A stretch of 56,163 bases of DNA, from the NCBI GenBank assembly GCA_035948415.1, contig DASZJD010000003.1, forward strand, positions 1 through 56,163, written 5' to 3'. This document shows, piece after piece, positions 33,604-41,149 of the stretch (its first letter is position 1; each line of letters opens with the position of its first letter). The notes under the pieces are model-generated. The model had not been told where the DNA came from. It made no database searches and saw only the letters and a program-made list of their open reading frames with translations. Position numbers and translations under genes: made by a program. The stretch comes from Acidimicrobiia bacterium (GTDB lineage Bacteria > Actinomycetota > Acidimicrobiia > IMCC26256 > PALSA-555).

Positions 33604-34932
33604 GTGGAGGTCCTCGATGGTGACGGCCTGCCGATCTACACCTGGGCGCCCCGGCTGGAGGCGGGCGCCCTCGCCCAGGCCCGGCACTGCTCGTCCCTGT
33701 CGGTCGCCTACCACCACGTCGCGGTCATGGCGGACGGACACCAGGGCTACGGCGTGCCCATCGGCGCCGTGCTCGCCCTCGACGATGCGGTCGCCCCCTA
33801 CGCCGTCGGCAACGACATCGGATGCGGGGTCGCCGCCGTTCCCACGACGGTGGGACGCGCGGCCCTGCTCGCGGTCGATCCTCGGGCGGACCGCTCAGCC
33901 CGCGACACCGTGATGCGCTCCATCCAGGGCTCGGTGCCCGCCGGCGCCGCCGCGCACCGTGACCCGGGCCGACACGACGACGTCGAGCACCTGCTCGAGT
34001 CGGCGTTCGAGGCGCTCGACGACGCCGCGGCGGCGTCGAAGCTTCGACTGACGAGGTCGGCGGCGTCCGACGCCGGCGGCCGGGACCTGACCCGGTCGGC
34101 CTTCTTCGACCGCGGCCGAGCCCAGGCGGGGACCCTCGGGTCGGGCAACCACTTCATCGAGCTGCTCGCCGATCCGGAGGAGCGGGTCTGGATCATGCTG
34201 CACTCCGGGTCTCGCGGGATCGGGAGCCTGGTGTGCGCCAACTTCCACCGCATGGCGCGAGCGGCCTGCCTGCAGGCCGGCGTCGCGCTGGCGGATCCCG
34301 GCCTGGCGTTCCTCCCCGTCGGGGCAGGAGACGACCGCTGGGCGCGGGTCGGTCACGCCTACGAGCGGGCCCTCGGCGCCGCCCTCCGGTACGCCGAGCG
34401 CAATCGGCAACGCATGCTCGAGGTCGTCGCCGCGATCCTCGAGCGCCGGTTTCCTCGGAGCGTGCGCTGGGACGAGGCGATCAACATCCACCACAACGAC
34501 GCGACTCGGGAGCGCCACTTCGGCCGCGAGGTGTGGGTGCACCGCAAGGGGGCCGTCAAGGCCGCGGCCGGCGACCCGACCATCATCCCCGGCTCGATGG
34601 GGACGGGCTCGTACCTGGGACGCGGGCTGGGCAACCCGGACTCGTTCGCGTCGTGCAGCCACGGCGCGGGACGGTCGCTCAGCCGAGGCCAAGCCCGCCG
34701 TCAGCTGTCGCTGCGCGACGAGCTCGGCCGGGTCGCCGCGGCCGGCGGCAAGGTCTTCACGGCCTACGAGGAGGGAGTCCTCGACGAGATGCCGAGCGCG
34801 TACAAGGACCTCGACGCCGTGATGGCGGCCCAGGCCGACTTGGTGGAGCCGGTGCAGCGCCTCACGCCGCTCGCGACCTACAAGGGCGCCGACCCGCCGC
34901 GCCGAGGAGCGGGCCGAACCCGCCGGCGGTGA
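33604..34932 (+). CDS. rtcB: RNA-splicing ligase RtcB-like protein
   Basis: A 442-residue GTP- and Mn-dependent RNA ligase that joins 2',3'-cyclic phosphate or 3'-phosphate ends to 5'-hydroxyl ends. The metal-binding motif MADGHQGYGVPIG, GNDIGCGV with the metal cysteine, GSGNHF, the MLHSGSRGIG loop, INIHHNDA and VHRKGAVKA (nucleotide-histidine region) are all seen, plus PGSMGTGSYL and the C-terminal YKDLDAVMAAQADLVE motif. The motif reads GNDIGCG rather than the common GVDIGCG. No RtcA or archease gene lies beside it. The ATG 33604 choice is supported by GGTTCG only, so the start is less certain. Confidence 0.92.
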   Translation: MEVLDGDGLPIYTWAPRLEAGALAQARHCSSLSVAYHHVAVMADGHQGYGVPIGAVLALDDAVAPYAVGNDIGCGVAAVPTTVGRAALLAVDPRADRSARDTVMRSIQGSVPAGAAAHRDPGRHDDVEHLLESAFEALDDAAAASKLRLTRSAASDAGGRDLTRSAFFDRGRAQAGTLGSGNHFIELLADPEERVWIMLHSGSRGIGSLVCANFHRMARAACLQAGVALADPGLAFLPVGAGDDRWARVGHAYERALGAALRYAERNRQRMLEVVAAILERRFPRSVRWDEAINIHHNDATRERHFGREVWVHRKGAVKAAAGDPTIIPGSMGTGSYLGRGLGNPDSFASCSHGAGRSLSRGQARRQLSLRDELGRVAAAGGKVFTAYEEGVLDEMPSAYKDLDAVMAAQADLVEPVQRLTPLATYKGADPPRRGAGRTRRR

Positions 34933-34959
34933 GTCGCGCACGCGACGCGATCCCCACCG

Positions 34960-35121
34960 GTGTCGGATCGGTCGCGCGCCGCCGAGGGCGTCGGCGTCGA
35001 CGGTTGCCGTCCCGTCGCGTACCAGACCGCGCACCTCGTCGCCTGGGACGGGAAGATCGCCCGCTGGACCGAGCACCCGGGCAGCATGCGCGAGTTCGAG
35101 GCGGCTTGGGGCCCCCGGTAG
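34960..35121 (+). pseudogene. SnoaL-like (NTF2-fold) C-terminal remnant
   Basis: A 53-codon frame from GTG 34960 to TAG 35119-35121. The text YQTAHLVAWDGKIARWTEHP and the FEAAWG ending resemble the last two strands and helix of SnoaL-like NTF2-fold proteins, where the pattern hxxxxGKIxRWxE is common. The first two-thirds of such a domain are missing; upstream is the end of RtcB and 27 bases of non-homologous sequence in the same frame. This is probably a truncated gene remnant. Alternatively it is a short chance similarity, as no ribosome site is seen. Confidence 0.45.
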
Positions 35122-35142
35122 GGCACGGCCTCCGACCGCCCC

Positions 35143-35628
35143 CTACGACGGCGGCGGCGGCAGGTCCCTCGGCGCCGGGAGCCCGCAGGCCTGCGCGGCG
35201 GCGCGGAACACGGCGAGCTGCTGAGCCGTGGGTGGGCCCGACGGCGGGTCCTTCGGCGGGGGCTGGACCCCGTGCTGGGCGAGGCAGGTGCGCTGGGCGT
35301 CCGTGAGTTGCACCTGGTGCGGCGCGCCGCTCGGTGCGGGCAGGCCGCAGGCCTGCGCCGCGGCCTTGAACGCGGCGCGCTGCTGGGCGGTCGGCGGGGC
35401 CAGCCGCTGCCCGGGGGTCGGCAGCGACACACCGTGCTGGGCCAGGCACGTGCGCTGGGCGTCGGTCAGACGCGGTGGACGGGGCCCGGCGGGATCGGTG
35501 CCCGAGCCCGTCTGGGCCGACGCCAGCGGCGCGAGCGTGACCACGAGCGCCGGGATGGCCACGAGCCCCGCGAGGTATCGCCCGACGCGGGCGCTCAGGA
35601 CTGCAGGTGACGAGCGATGGGTGAGCAT
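35143..35628 (-). CDS. Secreted cysteine-containing tandem-repeat protein
   Basis: A 161-residue exported protein. The signal peptide runs to about residue 38 (LAPLASAQ). Two near-identical 46-residue repeats follow, residues 54-99 and 108-153, each with the pattern LTDAQRTCLAQHGV, a proline-rich linker, PTAQQ and FRAAAQACGLPAP. Each repeat holds two cysteines (C61/C94 and C115/C148) in helix-like segments, so each is probably a disulfide-linked helical hairpin. The ribosome site AGGAGAGGA lies 10 bases upstream of ATG 35628. No known family recognised, although similar Cys-helix repeats occur singly in other actinobacterial secreted proteins. Confidence 0.75.
   Translation of the reverse strand: MLTHRSSPAVLSARVGRYLAGLVAIPALVVTLAPLASAQTGSGTDPAGPRPPRLTDAQRTCLAQHGVSLPTPGQRLAPPTAQQRAAFKAAAQACGLPAPSGAPHQVQLTDAQRTCLAQHGVQPPPKDPPSGPPTAQQLAVFRAAAQACGLPAPRDLPPPPS
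35170..35469 (-). repeat. Two direct repeats of 46 codons within the secreted protein gene
   Basis: Repeat 1 covers 35332-35469 and repeat 2 covers 35170-35307, a period of 162 bases. The DNA is similar but not identical (for example the shared gcaggcctgcgc segment), so the duplication is not very recent and the protein pattern is conserved more than the DNA. Confidence 0.75.
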
Positions 35629-35732
35629 GGCGGCGCGTCCTCTCCTGGTGGCGGGTGCGATGCACCATGCGACAGGCGACCTGAACCTCGGGTAAGAGCA
35701 CGCCGCACCGCTTCGCAGGCGCTCAGGTTGTG

Positions 35733-35750
35733 CGGCTCGGCCCCGAGCCG
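35733..35750 (-). terminator. Hairpin downstream of the helicase gene
   Basis: CGGCTCG and CGAGCCG pair perfectly around a four-base loop, starting 15 bases after the helicase stop at 35765. It has no T-run. It could act as an actinobacterial-type terminator for the helicase gene. Confidence 0.4.
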
Positions 35751-35764
35751 TGGCCGCGATGTGC

Positions 35765-37807
35765 CTAGCGCCAGAGCGAGCGGAGCGCGGCGTCGACGTC
35801 GAGGCCGACCGGCGCGCCCTGGCCGGGAGCGACGTCGCTCGGGGCCGGCCGCGGCCCGTGCTCTGCGCAGTCGAAGAGCCGACGGGCCTCGCTCGGCAGG
35901 AACCGCGTGAGCTGCGCGTAGTGGTGCGCGTCGTCGACGCCGGATCGACGGTGGAAGTAGCGCAGCGGGAAGTAGACGTGGAGGTGGTCGCGGGCCCGTG
36001 TCAGTGCGACGTAGAACAGCCGCCGCTCCTCTTCGATCTCGTCCGGGTCTCGAGTGGCCAGGTCGGACGGGAACATGCCGTCGGCAGCGTGGATGATGTG
36101 CACGGCGTCCCACTCGCCGCCCTTGGCCGAGTGCACCGTCGACAGCACGAGGTAGTCCTCGTCGAGGGCCGGCGGCCCGGCCAGGTCGCCGGTCGCGGCG
36201 GGCGGGTCGAGGGTCAGCTCCGCCACGAGCTGGCTCCGCGTCCGATACGCGGCGGCGAGGTGCTCGAGCTCCTCGAGGTCGCGCAGGCGGGCCTCGGCGC
36301 GCTCGTACCGACGCCGAAGGAGCGGGTCGAGCGCGGGTCGGAGCGCCCGGATCTGCAGGGTCGGCTCCGGGTCGCCGTCGGCGCAGGCGGTCAACCCGTC
36401 GGCGAGGGCCGCGAGCTCCCCCTGCGCCGACTTCGGCGCGCGCGGGGCCGCCCGCCGGAGACGTTCGGCCGCCGTCGCCGCGTCGTCCGAGTGGGGACGG
36501 ACGCCGAGGGTCGCGAGCAGGCGCCGGGCGTGGCCGGGCCCGACCCCGTCGGCGAGGCGCAGGGCCCGGAACCACGCCAGCTCGTCGTACGGGTTGTCCA
36601 GGACACGGAGGAGCGCCAGCAGGTCCTTGATGTGCGCCGCCTCGAGGAAGCGGAGACCGCCGTACTTGACGAACGGGACGTTTCGACGGCCGAGCTCGAG
36701 CTCGACGACGGCGCTGTGGTGGGCGGCGCGGAACAGCACCGCCTGGTTCCGGAGCCCGATCCCCTCCTCGTAGTGCGCCAGGACCGTGTCGACCACCGCG
36801 GCAGCCTGCGCCTGCTCGTCGGCGCACGTGACGAGTCGAGGCCGGCGCGCGTCGGGTCGACGCGACCACAGCTGCTTGTCGAAGCGCGCTGACGCTGCCG
36901 CGATCACGGCGTTGGCGACCGCGAGCACCGACGGGGTGGAGCGATAGTTCTCTTCCAAGGCGATGACCGACGCGCCCGGGTATTGGCTCGGGAAGGCCAG
37001 GATGTTCTGCACCGTCGCGGCGCGAAACGAATAGATCGCTTGCGCATCGTCGCCGACGACCATCACGCCATGGGCATCGCGCGCCATGGCTCGGACGATG
37101 CCCGCCTGGAGGGCGTTCGTGTCCTGGTACTCGTCGACGAGCACGTGGTCGAAGAGCTGGCGGAGGACGGGCCCGACGCTCGAGTGGGCCACGGCCGCGG
37201 CCCAGAACAGCAGCAGGTCGTCGAAGTCGAGGAGCTGCTGCGCCCGCTTCCGCTCGACGTACTCGTTGAAGACCTGCCCGATCGTCGCCGCGTCGCCGGC
37301 GCACCACGGGAACGTCCGCTCGAGCACCTCGCGCAGTGGCCGCTGCATGTTGGCGACCCGCGAGTAGATCGCCAGGAGCGTGTCCTGGCGCGGGAACCGC
37401 CCCGAGCCGTGGGCCGCGCTGCGCTCGCTGCGCACGAGCCCCATGAGATCGGCGGCGTCGCCCGGATCCAGCACGCTGAACTCGGAGCCGAGACCGACCG
37501 CGGCGCCGTGCACGCGCAGGATCCGGTGCCCGACGGCGTGGAACGTCCCGCCCCACACCCGCTGGGCCGAGGCCGGGTCGGCGGAGCGGGCGGCGCGGCG
37601 CAGCATCTCGGCGGCGGCGCGGCGCGTGAACGTGAGCAACAAGATCCGCTCCGGCGGGACCCCGCGACGCAAGAGGGTGGCGACCCGGGCCGCCAGGGTC
37701 TTGGTCTTGCCGGTGCCGGCTCCGGCCACGACGAGCAGGGCTCCGTCGCCGTGCTCGACCACCGAGCGCTGCGCCCGGTTCAGCTCCTCGGCGGTGGCGG
37801 CGAGCAC
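35765..37807 (-). CDS. UvrD/PcrA-family superfamily 1 DNA helicase
   Basis: A 680-residue 3'-5' DNA helicase for repair or conflict resolution. Motifs in order: NRAQRSVVEHG (Q-like), Walker A GAGTGKT (29-35), LTFTRRAAAEML (Ia), VDEYQDTN (II), VVGDDAQAIYSFRAA (III), ALEENYRST (IV), STVHSAKGGEWDAV (V) and VALTRARDHLHV (VI). It is slightly shorter than E. coli UvrD and its C-terminus past motif VI is only about 85 residues. The start is taken as GTG 37807, because a -10-like TATACG lies 8 bases upstream with an SOS-type palindrome just before it, which favours a leaderless transcript. It is divergent from a serine hydrolase gene. Confidence 0.93.
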   Translation of the reverse strand: MLAATAEELNRAQRSVVEHGDGALLVVAGAGTGKTKTLAARVATLLRRGVPPERILLLTFTRRAAAEMLRRAARSADPASAQRVWGGTFHAVGHRILRVHGAAVGLGSEFSVLDPGDAADLMGLVRSERSAAHGSGRFPRQDTLLAIYSRVANMQRPLREVLERTFPWCAGDAATIGQVFNEYVERKRAQQLLDFDDLLLFWAAAVAHSSVGPVLRQLFDHVLVDEYQDTNALQAGIVRAMARDAHGVMVVGDDAQAIYSFRAATVQNILAFPSQYPGASVIALEENYRSTPSVLAVANAVIAAASARFDKQLWSRRPDARRPRLVTCADEQAQAAAVVDTVLAHYEEGIGLRNQAVLFRAAHHSAVVELELGRRNVPFVKYGGLRFLEAAHIKDLLALLRVLDNPYDELAWFRALRLADGVGPGHARRLLATLGVRPHSDDAATAAERLRRAAPRAPKSAQGELAALADGLTACADGDPEPTLQIRALRPALDPLLRRRYERAEARLRDLEELEHLAAAYRTRSQLVAELTLDPPAATGDLAGPPALDEDYLVLSTVHSAKGGEWDAVHIIHAADGMFPSDLATRDPDEIEEERRLFYVALTRARDHLHVYFPLRYFHRRSGVDDAHHYAQLTRFLPSEARRLFDCAEHGPRPAPSDVAPGQGAPVGLDVDAALRSLWR

Positions 37808-37814
37808 GCCGACA

Positions 37815-37820
37815 GCGTAT
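37815..37820 (-). promoter_or_regulatory. Possible -10 element for a leaderless helicase transcript
   Basis: TATACG on the helicase strand ends 7 bases before the GTG start at 37807, so the transcript would start at or next to the first codon. The six bases match four of the TATAAT consensus. Inferred from position only. Confidence 0.4.
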
Positions 37821-37821
37821 A

Positions 37822-37835
37822 CGAACGTACGTTCG
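37822..37835. promoter_or_regulatory. LexA-type SOS box upstream of the helicase gene
   Basis: CGAACGTACGTTCG is a perfect 14-base palindrome that matches the Gram-positive and mycobacterial SOS box core GAAC-N4-GTTC. It lies 15 bases upstream of the helicase GTG and 43 bases upstream of the divergent serine hydrolase start, so LexA bound here could repress one or both. It overlaps the expected -10/-35 spacer of the helicase promoter. Confidence 0.75.
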
Positions 37836-37878
37836 GCCTTGCGGCGCCGACGGGTCGGGCTGCGGCCAAGATCACCGG

Positions 37879-38952
37879 GTGCCGATCGAGCGGAGGCGGC
37901 GGGCACGACAGGCCGGCGTCGGCCTCGTGCTCCTCGGGTGCCTGATGGGCGTCACCGGGGGTGGGGCCAGCGGGGCCGGCCCGGCCCGGCCCGATCCCTT
38001 CCGCCGCGTCGACGACGCGATGCGGAGACGCCTGCGTGATGAGCGTGGCGGCGCGCTGGTCATGGTGCACGACCGCACGCTCTTGCATCGACGCACCTTC
38101 GGCTCGTTCCGCACGACGACTCGTCTCCCGATCGCCTCCGCGAGCAAGTGGCTGACGGCCGCGACCCTGATGACGCTCGTCGACGACGGCCACGTCAGCC
38201 TCGACGAGCCGGTGTCCCGAGTCCTGACGGACTTCGGCGGTCCGAACGCTTCGATCACGATCCGCTCGCTGCTGTCCCACACTTCGGGTCTGCCCGACGC
38301 CGACTGTGTCGGTGACCCCCTGACGACGCTCGCCGGCTGCGTCCACGTGATCGCCCAGTCGACCCCGGCCCACCCTCCCGGCCACGTGTTCCACTACTCG
38401 AGCGTCGGGTACGAGGTGGCGGCCCGCGTGATCGAGGTCGCGACGGGGGAGCCGTTCGAGCGCGCCTTCGAGGACCGGATCGGAGCGCCGGTCGGGATGG
38501 TCCACACCCGGTTCGACGAGCTCGGCCGGGGGCGGACCCCCAACCCGGATCCCGCCGCCTCGGCGATCTCGACGGTCGACGACTGGACGCGCTACCTCGA
38601 CATGGTCCTCCATCTCGGGCAGGCGAACGGCCGTCAGGTGCTCGCGCCCTCGTCGGTCCAAGACATCGAGGCCGACCAGGTGGCGGGCCTGGACACGCGC
38701 GCCGACGCCGCGGTCCAGATCACCAACATCCCCACCTACGGACTCGGCGTGTGGCGGGACGTCCCGGGGCCCATGGACAGCACTGTCGTCGCGAGCGGCA
38801 ACGGCGCCCTCGGCTTCTACCCCTGGGTCGACCGCGACCACACCAACTTCGGGATCGTCGCCGTGGACGACGAGCGGGGCCCCGACGTCGCCGTGCCCGC
38901 GTCCCAGCGGATCGCTCGCTTGGCGTGGACGCTGGCGGCCGCCCTCGGCTGA
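37879..38952 (+). CDS. Secreted serine hydrolase, beta-lactamase class C family
   Basis: A 357-residue exported protein of the serine beta-lactamase-like family (esterases, D-aminopeptidases, penicillin-binding-like proteins). A signal peptide (residues 8-30, with GVGLVLLGC; the cysteine at 21 could also be a lipobox) precedes the domain. The catalytic tetrad SASK is near residue 93, the YSS motif lies in FHYSSVGYEV, and HTSGLPDA gives the family loop. The third motif (KTG-like) is not clear, which favours an esterase over a beta-lactamase. GTG 37879 is the likely start. Shares its upstream region with the helicase gene. Confidence 0.85.
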   Translation: MPIERRRRARQAGVGLVLLGCLMGVTGGGASGAGPARPDPFRRVDDAMRRRLRDERGGALVMVHDRTLLHRRTFGSFRTTTRLPIASASKWLTAATLMTLVDDGHVSLDEPVSRVLTDFGGPNASITIRSLLSHTSGLPDADCVGDPLTTLAGCVHVIAQSTPAHPPGHVFHYSSVGYEVAARVIEVATGEPFERAFEDRIGAPVGMVHTRFDELGRGRTPNPDPAASAISTVDDWTRYLDMVLHLGQANGRQVLAPSSVQDIEADQVAGLDTRADAAVQITNIPTYGLGVWRDVPGPMDSTVVASGNGALGFYPWVDRDHTNFGIVAVDDERGPDVAVPASQRIARLAWTLAAALG

Positions 38953-39064
38953 GCGGGCGCACGAGCCCGACGGGGGCGGCACCGGGCGTGCTACACCTTC
39001 GGCCGGTGGCCGCCGTCCCAGGGCGGTGCAACGGAAGCCCGAGCGATAGGGGGAGCGAGGGTTC

Positions 39065-41149
39065 GTGCCGGCCTTCCTTGCGTTCGGACGCAAGCACCTG
39101 ACGTACGTAGCGGCACTGGCCGTCGCCATCTTCCTCGGCGGCGTCATCGAGGAATCGTGGGCCGGCAACCCCGTCACCTTCGATTCCGTGCTCTTCTTCG
39201 TCGTCGTCGGCGTAACGCTGGGGTCGATCTACGCCGTGGCCGCCGCCGGGCTCGTCGTCACCTACACGACGTCCGGGATCTTCAACTTCGCCCAGGGCGC
39301 GATCGGCATGATGATGGCGTTCGTCTACTGGGAGTTCAAGGTCCACCTCGGCATCCAGACGCTCCTGGCGGTGGTGCTGACGGTGGTCATCGTGGCGCCG
39401 CTCGTCGGCGCGATCATCGAGCGGGCGTTCCGGCCCCTCGCGAACGCGTCCCTGGTCGCGCAGCTCGTCGCCACGATCGGGCTGATGCTGTTCTTCATCG
39501 GGCTGGCGTCGATCCTGTGGAACCCGGACACGCCGCGCAGCGTCGGAACCTTCTTCGGGACGGACGGCTTCAACGTCGGTCAGACGTTCGTGCCGTGGTA
39601 CCGACTTATCACCATCATCGGCGGGCTCGGCATCGCGGTCCTCCTCCGCTTCGTGCTCTTCAACACGCGGCTCGGCATCGGCATGCGGGCCGTGGTCGAC
39701 AACCGCGAGCTCGCGGCGCTGAACGGCGCCCGACCGGCCCGGATGTCGATGGTGTCGTGGGCGCTCGGGTCCTCGATGGCCGCGCTCGCCGGCATCTTCC
39801 TCGCCGAAGAGCTGAGCGCGCTGAGCGTCCAGACCTTGACGCTGCTCATCGTCGACGCCTTCGCGGCCGCGATCATCGGACGGCTCCGCAGCCTGCCGTG
39901 GACGTACGTGGGCGGGATTGTGATCGGGCTGGCGCTCTCCTTCCAGGAGAACTTCCTGAGCTGGGCCGGTCGGTGGAGCACCGCGTCGACGGCGATCCCG
40001 ACGATCATCCTGTTCCTGGCCTTGCTGTTCCTGCCCCAAGCGCGGATCGAGGGACGTCGATCGAGGCTCGAGCTGGCGCCGCGCGTGCCGCGGATCCGCA
40101 CGGCGGCCGGCGGCATGGTCGTGCTCTTCGTAGGCGTGGTCGTGGCGGCCGGCCTGCTCGACCGTCCCGACGTGCGGCGCCTCGCCCTGGCTCTCGCAAC
40201 CGCCTTCATCATGCTCTCGCTCGTCCCGCTGACCGGGTGGGCGGGCCAGATCTCGCTCGCCCAGATCACCTTCGCCGGCGCGGGCGCGTTCGCCTTCGCC
40301 GAGTGGGGCCCCCAGCTCGGGACGACCGGCGGCTTGGTCGTCGCGGCCCTGTTCGCGGTCCCGTTCGGGCTGCTGATGGTGCTGCCGGCGCTGCGGCTCC
40401 AGGGTCTCTACCTGGCGTTGGCGTCGCTGGCCTTCGCGCGCATGGCCGAGTTCGTCTTCTTCGACCAGCCCGAGGTCTTCGGGCCCGGCGCCAAGCGAAT
40501 CCGCTCGCTTCGGCTCTTCGGCTTCGACTTCGGCAAGCCGTTCAGCGTGTTCGGCCTCCACTTCGGCCAGGACGTCGGAACCCTGTTCTTCATCACCGTG
40601 GCCTTCGGCGGCATCGGCGTCTTCGTCGTCTGGCTGCGGCGCGGCGTCTTCGGACGCCGGCTGATCGCCATGCGCGACAGCCCGGCCGCGTGCGCGACGT
40701 TCGGCGTGAACCTCATTGCGACGAAGGTCATGGTATTCGCGGTCTCCGCCGCGATCGCCGGGTTCGCGGGCGCGCTGTACGGCGTGGTCCTCGGATCGGC
40801 GGGGACCATGGACTTCCAGATGCTCCCCGGGCTGGCGATCCCGCTCCTCCTCGTCGTGGGCGGCGTCGGGGTCGTGAGCGGTGCCTTGCTCGGCGGGTTC
40901 TTCTTCCAGGCCTTCACGTGGCTCACCGAGATCTTCCCCGGGGTCACGATCCTCACGTACTGGATGCGGGTCGGGCCCGGCGCCGCGGGCGTCGGCATCG
41001 CGTATCGCCCCGAAGGCATCATCCCCAGCGTCGGCGAGGACCTGCGGCGACGGCGGTCCAAGCCGCCGCCGGCCCCCGCACCCACGCCGGCCCCGGCCGT
41101 GCCCGCCGGGGAACCGAGCGCGGTGCCCGCGCCGGGCGCGTCTCGCTAG
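39065..41149 (+). CDS. Branched-chain amino acid ABC permease, LivH-LivM fusion
   Basis: A 694-residue membrane protein with about 17-18 hydrophobic segments. Residues 30-310 are LivH-like (GVTLGSIYAVAAAGLVVTYTTSGIFNFAQGA, then IERAFRPL). Residues 335-640 are LivM-like (MLSLVPLTGWAGQISLAQ and MRDSPAACATFGV). The proline/alanine-rich last 35 residues are an extension. The two halves are separate genes in most bacteria. It should import branched-chain amino acids or related acids with LivG/LivF ATPases and a binding protein, none of which is in the window. GTG 39065 follows GGGAGCGAGGG. The stop overlaps that of the opposing CoA transferase gene. Confidence 0.87.
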   Translation: MPAFLAFGRKHLTYVAALAVAIFLGGVIEESWAGNPVTFDSVLFFVVVGVTLGSIYAVAAAGLVVTYTTSGIFNFAQGAIGMMMAFVYWEFKVHLGIQTLLAVVLTVVIVAPLVGAIIERAFRPLANASLVAQLVATIGLMLFFIGLASILWNPDTPRSVGTFFGTDGFNVGQTFVPWYRLITIIGGLGIAVLLRFVLFNTRLGIGMRAVVDNRELAALNGARPARMSMVSWALGSSMAALAGIFLAEELSALSVQTLTLLIVDAFAAAIIGRLRSLPWTYVGGIVIGLALSFQENFLSWAGRWSTASTAIPTIILFLALLFLPQARIEGRRSRLELAPRVPRIRTAAGGMVVLFVGVVVAAGLLDRPDVRRLALALATAFIMLSLVPLTGWAGQISLAQITFAGAGAFAFAEWGPQLGTTGGLVVAALFAVPFGLLMVLPALRLQGLYLALASLAFARMAEFVFFDQPEVFGPGAKRIRSLRLFGFDFGKPFSVFGLHFGQDVGTLFFITVAFGGIGVFVVWLRRGVFGRRLIAMRDSPAACATFGVNLIATKVMVFAVSAAIAGFAGALYGVVLGSAGTMDFQMLPGLAIPLLLVVGGVGVVSGALLGGFFFQAFTWLTEIFPGVTILTYWMRVGPGAAGVGIAYRPEGIIPSVGEDLRRRRSKPPPAPAPTPAPAVPAGEPSAVPAPGASR

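Noticed and set aside
35118-35146. GTAGGG/CCCTAC pairing as a terminator between the SnoaL remnant and the repeat protein
   Set aside because: Six pairs with a 17-base loop that reaches into both coding regions; too weak to call.
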